Below, piece after piece: positions 1 to 5,659 of a stretch of DNA of 6,199 bases. Both the position numbers and the translations under genes were made by a program. The first letter of the stretch is position 1; each line of letters begins with the position of its first letter. Below the pieces are notes generated by a model. It was given only the letters and a program-made list of their open reading frames with translations, did not search any database and was not told where the DNA came from. This DNA is from Terriglobia bacterium (GTDB taxonomy: Bacteria > Acidobacteriota > Terriglobia > UBA7540), in NCBI GenBank assembly GCA_022866195.1, contig JALHUF010000602.1:1-6199 (forward strand), in the 5' to 3' direction.

Positions 1-19
1 CGAGATAAAGTAGCGGCCT

Positions 20-48
20 GGGTAGGTGAGCACCTTTAGGGTGCGCCC
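20..48 (+). repeat. GGTAGG-headed hairpin, loosest copy
   Basis: The GGGTAGG at 20-26 is followed by an inverted repeat with arms GCACC (30-34) and GGTGC (40-44) and loop TTTAG. An outer GGG (20-22) could also pair with CCC (46-48). The layout resembles the tighter hairpins at 75-101, 2015-2038 and 5256-5273, but here the arms do not begin directly after GGTA. It may lie behind a plus-strand gene ending left of, or at, the window edge, which cannot be judged from the few bases available. No T-run follows, so it is not a classical intrinsic terminator. Confidence 0.35.
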
Positions 49-74
49 GCCGTCCTGTTCCCGTCCTCGGCAAC

Positions 75-101
75 GGGAGGGGCGCAAGGCCCCTCCCCTA
101 C
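75..101 (-). terminator. Strong hairpin after the SYLF gene, GTAGGGG type
   Basis: A perfect 9-base inverted repeat (GGGAGGGGC at 75-83, GCCCCTCCC at 89-97) encloses a 5-base loop. Read on the minus strand it begins with GTAGGGG about 14 bases after the SYLF stop codon, which is where a terminator or 3' mRNA-protecting hairpin would lie. No T-tract follows on the minus strand, so Rho-independent termination is uncertain. It is one of four similar GGTAGG-headed hairpins in the window and may be a dispersed palindromic repeat rather than a dedicated terminator. Confidence 0.5.
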
Positions 102-114
102 CAGTACTGCCTGC

Positions 115-813
115 CTATTTCTCCTTGAATGGCTGTCCGCCGCGTGGTGAGAACTTCTGCAAGGCCCCCGTCAGCGGTCGTCCGCCAGCAGGAACACCCA
201 CGCTGCCGGTGAAGAGGATATCCTTGGGGTCCACCTTGCGGCCGTAGAGTTTCTCGTTGGCGCCGTGGCTTTGCTTCAAGACGGCACCTTCCAGTGACAG
301 ACCCGCAAACAGACCTCGCGAACGGGAGTAGGAGAGAATCTCCGCGTGCAACTGGATGTCGGTGGCGCCTTGAGCTGTGCGGCCCACGGGACCTCCGGCC
401 ACGGAAGCCTCCGCGCCCAGCTCGCTACGGCTTTGCAGCAGTTTCTCCGCGCCCTTTGGGTTCATCACGATAAAGACGATGTCAGTGGCTTGGCCTCCGA
501 GTTGGAGTCCAATACTCACACCCCCCAGGGTAAACATGGAAGGCCCGCCCCAGGGGCCATTGCCACCCCGCCGGCAGACGAGTGCTCCTTTGCCACCACT
601 GAAGCCGATGCCGAGTGCACCTTTCTTGTACGAAGGGATGACACCGACGCAGACCGCCTTGTTTAGCAGCTCCTGCGGGATGCCTTGTTCGGGAGTCCCC
701 ATGACTTCCTCGACGACCCTGGCTGCCTTCTGAAGCCGCTCTGCTTCCTTATCCTGCGCGGCCAATAACGCGCCGGAGCACAAAACTAGGAAAACCGCCA
801 ATAGCGACCTCAT
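115..813 (-). CDS. Secreted SYLF-domain (Ysc84/DUF500) lipid-binding protein
   Basis: The protein has 232 residues. Residues 1-19 form a signal peptide (MRSLLAVF, then a hydrophobic core ending ALLAA), so the product is probably periplasmic or outer-membrane associated. The rest matches the SYLF family: an N-terminal helix (about 22-52), then the core starting KAVCVGVIP (52-60), the glycine-rich GALGIGFSGGKGALVCR (65-81), the GGVSIGLQLGGQATDIV region (97-113), a GAEASVAGGPVGR segment (133-145) and the SYSRSRGLFAGLSLEGA signature (161-177). Eukaryotic and some bacterial SYLF domains bind phosphoinositides or other lipids; the role of the bacterial secreted forms is poorly known. The start at 813 is chosen over the upstream ATGs (861, 858) because it begins the signal peptide and has GGGAG six bases upstream; the longer version would place a charged 16-residue stretch before the leader. 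It is transcribed away from the neighbouring dehydrogenase. Confidence 0.9.
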   Translation of the reverse strand: MRSLLAVFLVLCSGALLAAQDKEAERLQKAARVVEEVMGTPEQGIPQELLNKAVCVGVIPSYKKGALGIGFSGGKGALVCRRGGNGPWGGPSMFTLGGVSIGLQLGGQATDIVFIVMNPKGAEKLLQSRSELGAEASVAGGPVGRTAQGATDIQLHAEILSYSRSRGLFAGLSLEGAVLKQSHGANEKLYGRKVDPKDILFTGSVGVPAGGRPLTGALQKFSPRGGQPFKEK

Positions 814-976
814 TTCAGGCTCCCTTCCCCCGGGCCTGGCAGACCAAGCCCGAACCATCAAGAGTGATCGAGCCGCTTACGGTTGATATTCTGCCACAGC
901 CAGGCTGGTAACGTCGCGCCTAGATTTCTCTCCGCCCGCCACCCGACGCTCGCCGGCCCGATTTCAACTCTCGCGC

Positions 977-1006
977 TTGCAGTGCGCCAGGCGCATTGGA
1001 TAGACT
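977..1006 (+). promoter_or_regulatory. Weak candidate sigma70-type promoter for the dehydrogenase
   Basis: TTGCAG (977-982) and TAGACT (1001-1006) are 18 bases apart and match the -35 and -10 consensus at three and four of six positions. Transcription would begin about 5 bases before the ATG at 1018, giving an almost leaderless mRNA. This would fit the absence of a Shine-Dalgarno sequence in front of that ATG. The match is modest and could be chance. I saw no better promoter in the 814-1017 divergent gap on either strand. Confidence 0.2.
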
Positions 1007-1017
1007 TCTCACCTGCC

Positions 1018-2019
1018 ATGCGTGCGATGGTGCTCGAACAACCCCGGCCCGCGGAGAACAGCCCTCTTGCGCTGCGCGACCTTCCCACGCCCGTTCCGGG
1101 CGCGGGAGAAATCAGGATACGCGTGCGCGCCTGCGGGCTCTGCCGCACCGACCTGCACATCGCGGAAGGCGAACTACCGCTCCGGAAGAGCCCGCTCGTT
1201 CCCGGCCACCAGGTTGTCGGGGTCGTGGACGCGGTGGGGCCGGGGGTGCGCCGCATTCGCGAAGGCGACCGCGTCGGCGTTGCCTGGGTGTACTCGACGT
1301 GCGGCGAGTGTGCCTATTGCCGGAAAGACCAGGAGAACCTCTGCGACCGCGCCCGCTTCACCGGCTACGACGTGGACGGCGGCTACGCGGAGGCGATGAT
1401 CGTTCCCGAAGACTTTGCTCATCCCTTGCCCGCAGGCTTCTCGGACCTTCAGGCCGCGCCGCTGCTCTGCGCGGGGATTGTTGGTTATCGGTCGTTTCGG
1501 CTGAGCAACGTCCAACCGGGCGAACGGTTGGGGCTGTATGGCTTCGGCGCCTCGGCACACATTATCTTTCAGGTGGCACGGCACCTCGGCTGTGAAGTGT
1601 ATGTCTGCACGCGCACCGAGACCCATCGGCAACTGGCTCGGCAGATGGGCGCGGCTTGGGTCGGCGGAGCGGAGATGACGCCACCCGAACCGTTGGATGC
1701 GGCCATCATCTTTGCGCCTGCCGGCTCGCTGGTTCTGGACGCGCTGCGCGTCCTGCGCAAGGGCGGTACGGTGGCGCTCGCGGACATCACCATGAGCCCC
1801 ATCCCGCAAATCGACTATGCCTCGCTGCTCTACCATGAGCGCACTGTGCGCAGCGTGGCCAACAGCACGCGGGAGGACGCCCGCGAATTTCTCCGCCTGG
1901 CGGCAGAGATTCCCATCCGCACCCAGGTCGAAACTTTCCGCCTGGAGGAAGCCAACCAAGCATTGCAGGCCGTGAAACACAGCAAGATTCGCGGCGCCGG
2001 CGTCTTGGTGATTGGGTAG
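1018..2019 (+). CDS. Zinc-dependent alcohol dehydrogenase (CAD-like MDR family)
   Basis: This 333-residue medium-chain dehydrogenase would oxidise alcohols or reduce aldehydes with a nicotinamide cofactor in the cytoplasm. Catalytic-zinc ligands are visible as Cys42 (ACGLCRTDLH), His64 (VPGHQVVG) and Cys151 (PLLCAGIVGYR). Structural-zinc cysteines are 95, 98, 101 and 109 (CGECAYC...C). The Rossmann fold starts at about 168 with YGFGASAH, an altered GxGxxG in which the third glycine is Ala180. The second strand ends VCTRT (Arg199) with no acidic residue, which hints at NADP(H) preference (inference). Gln65 replaces the Glu usual after the catalytic His. The ATG at 1018 gives the normal family N-terminus (MRAMVLE) and length; the reading frame is open back to a TTG at 883, but that 45-residue extension looks unlike the family. 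No clear ribosome binding site precedes it. The stop codon lies inside a GTAGGGG hairpin repeat, and the glycosidase gene follows closely. The true substrate is unknown. Confidence 0.92.
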   Translation: MRAMVLEQPRPAENSPLALRDLPTPVPGAGEIRIRVRACGLCRTDLHIAEGELPLRKSPLVPGHQVVGVVDAVGPGVRRIREGDRVGVAWVYSTCGECAYCRKDQENLCDRARFTGYDVDGGYAEAMIVPEDFAHPLPAGFSDLQAAPLLCAGIVGYRSFRLSNVQPGERLGLYGFGASAHIIFQVARHLGCEVYVCTRTETHRQLARQMGAAWVGGAEMTPPEPLDAAIIFAPAGSLVLDALRVLRKGGTVALADITMSPIPQIDYASLLYHERTVRSVANSTREDAREFLRLAAEIPIRTQVETFRLEEANQALQAVKHSKIRGAGVLVIG

Positions 2020-2038
2020 GGGAGCCGTGCGGGCTCCC
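2015..2038 (+). repeat. GTAGGGG hairpin overlapping the dehydrogenase stop
   Basis: A perfect 7-base stem (GGGAGCC at 2020-2026, GGCTCCC at 2032-2038; loop GTGCG) directly follows the TAG stop at 2017-2019, and that TAG is itself part of the GGTAGGGG head. The hairpin ends 14 bases before the proposed glycosidase start and 5 bases before its GGAG. It could attenuate transcription, stabilise the dehydrogenase mRNA 3' end, or affect translation of the next gene. No T-run follows it, so read-through into the glycosidase gene is plausible. Confidence 0.6.
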
Positions 2039-2052
2039 ACATCGGAGACACG

Positions 2053-4179
2053 ACGCACAGACTTACGCGAAGAGAACTCCTCCGAGACCTCGGTCTTCTT
2101 GCGGCCACGCTGGCCGCGGGTTCTTCCGCGTCAGAAAGCCCCGTGCTCGAAGCGGACAAGCGCGGAGACGCGGGTAGCTTGATCGCATCGCTCGGCGGCA
2201 AGTGGCGATTCAAGCTGGACCGCAAGGGCGTAGGCGAAACCCAGGGTTGGCATCGCGCCGCGACCTCGGCAGAGGATTGGACGGAAGTCACGGTGCCGCA
2301 TACCTGGCAGGTTTCGCTCGAGTCTGCGTCGTATCAGGGCCTCGCCTGGTATCGGAGGGCGTTCGAAGCAAGCGCGGATTGGGCCGAGAAGGCAGTGCGC
2401 CTGGAATTTGAGGCGGTCTATCACAGCGCCACGGTCTGGCTCAACGACCAGTTGGTGGGCCAGCATCTTCGCAGCGGCTACACAGCCTTCACCCTCGACA
2501 TCTCCTCCGCCTTGCGTCCTGGCAGCATCAATACGCTTGTGGTCAAGATGGACAACTCCTTTGATGAGCAGATGCTGCCCCGGGGCAAATCCTTCGACTG
2601 GACCGTGGATGGCGGGATCACCCGCCCCGTGCAATTGTTGATCACTCCTCGAGTCTTCGTGGAGCGCGTGGCGGTGGACGCCCAACCCGATCTCCAAACC
2701 CACCAGGCAAGCATCGTGAGTCAGGTCGTCCTGCGCAACTCCACGGGGGATTCGGTTGAGGTGAAGATTGGGCTCCGCATCGTGGAAGACGATACCGACC
2801 GCACGGTGCTGAGGTCGGGGGCCGCCGCGACGGCGGCACTCCAGCCGCGCTCCTCCGAGACCGTTCCGCTGCCGGCTGTGGCCATCGCGAATCCGCGCCT
2901 GTGGCATTTCGACCATCCCCAGCTCTACCGCCTCGTGGTCGAACTGGAGCACGGCGGAAAACCGCTCCACACGGAAACCGTCACCTTTGGCATTCGCAGG
3001 TTCGAGGCGAGGGAGGGCGGATTCTATCTGAATGGTGAGCGCGTCCGGCTGATGGGCGTGGAACGCATGGCCGGAAGTCATCCTGACTATGGCATGGCCG
3101 AACCTGCATCGTGGCTGATCCACGACCACAACGATTTGAAGGAACTCAATTGCATCTTCACGCGCGTGCACTGGCAGCAGGACAAGCGGGTGCTGGATTA
3201 CTGCGACCGGCACGGCATCCTCATTCAGGAAGAGGTGCCCGCCTGGGGACCCGACACGTTCCAGGGCATGACCAGCGAGCCTGCGCCGGAAATCATGGAG
3301 AACGGCCTCACGCAACTGCGCGAGATGATAGACCGCGACCGCAACCATCCCAGCGTTTTCGCCTGGGGGTTGTGTAACGAAGTCAACGGGCAGAATCCGC
3401 CCGCCCAGAAATTCGTCCGGCGCATGGCCGCAGAGGCTGGAAAACTCGACTCTCATCGACTGCTTACTTACGCTTCAAATTCCCTCCAGCAAACTCCGGA
3501 GCGTGACGTGGCGGGGGAACTGGACTTCATCTCCTGGAATGAGTACTACGAGAGTTGGTATGGCGGAGATCCAGCGGCGGTGCGACACAATCTGCAAGAG
3601 ATCCATCGCGCGTTTCCTTCCCAGCCGATCGTGATCTCGGAGTACGGTTACTGCGAGTGCGCGCCCGACCGCCTGGGCGGCGACGCGCGCCGTATCGAAA
3701 TTCTACGAGCGCATACGAACATCTTTCGCGAGTTCGACTTTGTGGCCGGCGCCATCTTCTTTGACTACAATGACTACCGCACGCATGTCGGCGACAAGGG
3801 GAGCGACGTCCTGAAGCAGCGCGTGCATGGAGTGGTGGACCTCTACGGGGCGCGCAAGCCATCGTTTGAGGCGCTGCGCGAGGAGTCCAGCCCGCTCGAG
3901 GAGTTCGAGGTCCTTGTCCAAGGCCGGTGGATCACGGTTTCCCTCCAGACCCGCGACACCTTACCGGCCTACACGCTGGAGGGTTACACGCTGCGCTGCA
4001 TTGTCTACGGCTTCGGTGACCTGCCGGTGGAGCAACTCTTCATTCCGCTGCCGAAACTGGCTCCGGGCGAGGGCGTGATCCAAGAGGTGGCTTTCGAGGA
4101 GAAGGCTCCCAAGCGAATCTGTGTGGATATGCTGCGTCCGACGGGCTTCTCGGCGCAGACGGCGATTTGGCGTCCCTGA
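2053..4179 (+). CDS. Exported GH2 glycoside hydrolase, apparent ACG start
   Basis: A retaining beta-glycosidase of GH2, 708 residues from 2053. Domains: Tat-like leader 1-26 (RLTRRELLRDLG, hydrophobic stretch, GSSA cleavage region); sugar-binding jelly roll about 45-200 (GKWRF, VPHTWQ, LAWYRR, VWLNDQLVG); Ig-like about 201-312; TIM barrel about 313-600; C-terminal beta domain about 610-708. The acid/base is Glu443 (WGLCNEVN, codon 3379) and the nucleophile Glu530 (VISEYGY, codon 3640). WNEYYESWYGG resembles the N/Y-rich active-site loop of beta-glucuronidases, but the N-x-K uronate motif is absent (RVHG at 590-593), so glucuronidase activity is doubtful; galactosidase or another specificity is possible. 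No ATG, GTG or TTG lies in frame between the previous stop (2017) and GTG 2143. Starting at 2143 would remove the leader. ACG 2053 has GGAG five bases upstream and begins the leader properly, so it is preferred. It probably shares an operon with its neighbours. Confidence 0.85.
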   Translation, partial: THRLTRRELLRDLGLLAATLAAGSSASESPVLEADKRGDAGSLIASLGGKWRFKLDRKGVGETQGWHRAATSAEDWTEVTVPHTWQVSLESASYQGLAWYRRAFEASADWAEKAVRLEFEAVYHSATVWLNDQLVGQHLRSGYTAFTLDISSALRPGSINTLVVKMDNSFDEQMLPRGKSFDWTVDGGITRPVQLLITPRVFVERVAVDAQPDLQTHQASIVSQVVLRNSTGDSVEVKIGLRIVEDDTDRTVLRSGAAATAALQPRSSETVPLPAVAIANPRLWHFDHPQLYRLVVELEHGGKPLHTETVTFGIRRFEAREGGFYLNGERVRLMGVERMAGSHPDYGMAEPASWLIHDHNDLKELNCIFTRVHWQQDKRVLDYCDRHGILIQEEVPAWGPDTFQGMTSEPAPEIMENGLTQLREMIDRDRNHPSVFAWGLCNEVNGQNPPAQKFVRRMAAEAGKLDSHRLLTYASNSLQQTPERDVAGELDFISWNEYYESWYGGDPAAVRHNLQEIHRAFPSQPIVISEYGYCECAPDRLGGDARRIEILRAHTNIFREFDFVAGAIFFDYNDYRTHVGDKGSDVLKQRVHGVVDLYGARKPSFEALREESSPLEEFEVLVQGRWITVSLQTRDTLPAYTLEGYTLRCIVYGFGDLPVEQLFIPLPKLAPGEGVIQEVAFEEKAPKRICVDMLRPTGFSAQTAIWRP

Positions 4180-4224
4180 GAATGCCGGCGCGCGAAACAA
4201 AACGATTGTCCACGAGGTGAAACC

Positions 4225-5238
4225 ATGACTCGTCCTACCTTCATCCTGGTGCTTGTTGCATGTTGGTTGCTCATGCCAGGTTCTGCTTCCCTGCGTGGAG
4301 CCGAACCCGTTGAACTGAAACGCGTTGGAAACGAGATTGAGGTGCGCATCGGCGGCCAGCCCTTCACCACTTTCTACTTCGGGCCCGAAGCACCCAAGCC
4401 GTATCTCCACCCGCTGCGCAGCGCTCAGGGAATCGTGGTGACGCGCGGCTTTCCCATGCGCAAGGATATTCCGGGCGAAAGCACCGACCACCCCCACCAT
4501 CGCGCCATGTACTAAGCGCACGGCGACGTGAACGGCGTCGATTTCTGGAGCGAGGCGGAATTGGAAGAGAAAGCCCCGGTGCAGGCGGGAGGTAAGCAGT
4601 ACTTTGCCGCCGGAGGCTTGCCCAACGGCCGCACGGTGTTCAGCAAGCTTGAAGAGATGAAAAGCGGGCCGGAATCCGGCGCCGTGCGCGTGCTCTTCGA
4701 CCTGGTGGGGCCGGAGGGGAAAACCATCGCCCAGGAAATCCAGGCCTACGTTTTCCGCGGCGACGCTTTAGCCCGCATCATCGACTGCGAGTTCACGATC
4801 AAAGCCCTCAGCACCCCGGTGAAGATGGGCGACACCAAGGAAGGAACCTTCGCCATCCGCGTCGTGAAGGCATTGGAGAAGCCTGCCGTTCGGATGCTTA
4901 ACTCCGAAGGTGGCGTAGGCGAAAGCGAGATTTGGGGCAAGCGGGCCAACTGGGTGGACTACTCCGGGACCGTCGAGGGCCGGAAGCTGGGCATCGCCAT
5001 CTTCGACCATCCTTCGAATCCTAAGCACCCAACCTATTGGCATGCGCGCGAGTACGGCTTGTTCGCGGTCAATCCCTTCGGCGAACACGATTTCTACAAC
5101 GATCCCAAACGAGATGGAAGCATCACCATCCCTGCCGGGGGTTCTCTGACGTTTCGCTACCGAGTATTCATTCACAATGACGCCGCCGTCGAGGCTAAGG
5201 TTGCCGAGGCCTATGCGCGCTACGCAGCGAACCAGTAG
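4225..5238 (+). pseudogene. DUF6807 (PmoA-like) protein interrupted by in-frame TAA
   Basis: The frame runs 337 codons but has a TAA at 4513-4515 (codon 97). Before it lie a signal peptide (about residues 1-26, hydrophobic ILVLVACWLLM) and the family start, ending TDHPHHRAMY. After it the same frame resumes with AHGDVNGVDFWSE and continues to an ordinary TAG, including YVFRGDALARIIDCEFTI, KEGTFAIRV, GKRANWVDYSG, LGIAIFDHPSNPKHPTYWHAREYGLFAVNPFG and a beta-rich SLTFRYRVFIHND end. In intact relatives the HHR...HGDVNG stretch is continuous, with an aromatic residue typical at the position of the stop. The family is called PmoA-like in some databases, but its function is unknown and I see no link to particulate methane monooxygenase. 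A good GAGGTG (4214-4219) precedes the ATG. GTG 4528 has no ribosome binding site, so the second half is unlikely to be made independently. Base and codon use stay gene-like after the stop, so the lesion is recent, an assembly error, or read through. Confidence 0.85.
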
Positions 5239-5243
5239 TAGTG

Positions 5244-5273
5244 CCGGCTAACGCCGGGTAGGGCAATCTGCCC
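5244..5273 (+). terminator. Tandem hairpins after the DUF6807 gene
   Basis: Two perfect 5-base stems lie back to back just after the stop at 5236-5238: CCGGC/GCCGG (5244-5248, 5253-5257, loop TAAC) and GGGCA/TGCCC (5261-5265, 5269-5273, loop ATC). The second is headed by GGGTA (5256-5260) like the other window hairpins. They sit where the end of the dehydrogenase-glycosidase-DUF6807 transcript is expected. There is no T-tract, so they may be a Rho-dependent or 3'-stabilising structure, or simply a repeat copy. Confidence 0.4.
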
Positions 5274-5647
5274 AACGCCTGTCTCCACGGGAGTGATTTC
5301 ACGCAGCGCTCCCCGCACCGATGTGCCTTCGACCCTCCTGACATCCGCCGCACAGTGCGAGGGAAGTTTCAAAGGCAAACGGGACGGTTGTCGGCAAGTA
5401 TTGCACGCCTCAGCAGTTTGGGCCGAGATAGAGGTACAAAAAGGCTGAACCCTGGGCAGCAGAGAGTCGGCGCAGATACCCCTAGACGGGTCGTTCCGCC
5501 ACCATACCCCCCTGCGTCGTAATCCCGCTAATGGCCCGGAGCTTGCTGCCGACGGGGTGCGGGGGAGTGTCTGAAGGCGTGGGCGGCAAGTCTAACAGGT
5601 ACTAGGCCTTCAGGCACCAGCAGGCGCAAAGTGGATATTGGGCCCCG
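5274..5647. other. Non-coding gap before the HdrC-like gene
   Basis: I see no credible gene in this stretch: the frames are broken by stops and the only ATG frames are very short. It contains one long inverted repeat (5567-5617, listed separately). I could not find a convincing -35/-10 pair, although a promoter for the HdrC-like gene is expected here because the orientation and the hairpins upstream suggest a new transcription unit. The base composition is less codon-like than in the flanking genes. Confidence 0.5.
5567..5617 (+). promoter_or_regulatory. Long inverted repeat in the HdrC-like gene leader
   Basis: GTGTCTGAAGGC (5567-5578) pairs with GCCTTCAGGCAC (5606-5617): a 12-base stem with one G-U wobble around a 27-base loop. 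It ends 30 bases before the ribosome binding site of the HdrC-like gene. It could be an mRNA leader element, an operator for a dimeric regulator, or an attenuator stem. No T-run follows, so it is not an obvious terminator. Its function is unknown. Confidence 0.35.
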
Positions 5648-5654
5648 AAGGAGG
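5648..5654 (+). promoter_or_regulatory. Strong ribosome binding site fixing a TTG start
   Basis: AAGGAGG is a near-perfect anti-16S match and lies 5 bases before the TTG at 5660. No ATG or GTG lies in frame between the upstream stop TAG (5603-5605) and this TTG. The site therefore decides that translation of the HdrC-like protein begins at TTG rather than at the internal ATGs 5678 or 5681. Confidence 0.8.
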
Positions 5655-5659
5655 CAGTC

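Noticed and set aside
2..13. Possible 3' end of a plus-strand gene (Glu-Ile-Lys-stop)
   Set aside because: Three codons at a window edge cannot support a gene call, although the hairpin right after it would fit.
26..733. Several plus-strand open frames opposite the SYLF gene
   Set aside because: They are shadows of the minus-strand gene, which has a signal peptide, ribosome binding site and a recognisable family domain.
1174..2058. A 294-codon minus-strand open frame antisense to the dehydrogenase
   Set aside because: It is a by-product of the codon usage of the zinc dehydrogenase; the plus strand has all zinc-ligand motifs.
2131..3456. A 441-codon open frame on the minus strand antisense to the glycosidase
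   Set aside because: It mirrors a well-supported GH2 coding sequence in GC-rich DNA; its translation is low-complexity, His/Arg-rich, and shows no domain.
4513..4515. Reassignment of TAA to an amino acid (the four visible gene ends use TAG or TGA)
   Set aside because: Four stops are too few to judge, no other gene here has an in-frame TAA, and reassignment of TAA alone is not known in bacteria; mutation or sequence error is simpler.
4528..5238. An independent second gene starting at GTG 4528
   Set aside because: No ribosome binding site precedes it, and its first residues continue the family sequence from upstream of the TAA, so it is the second half of one gene.
5420..5530. tRNA, small RNA or riboswitch in the long gap
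   Set aside because: I could not fold a cloverleaf or recognise a conserved aptamer core; only the inverted repeat at 5567-5617 stands out.
5531..5605. A 24-residue ORF (MARSLLPTG...) as a leader peptide upstream of the HdrC-like gene
   Set aside because: No ribosome binding site, no run of regulatory codons, and the ORF is short enough to occur by chance.
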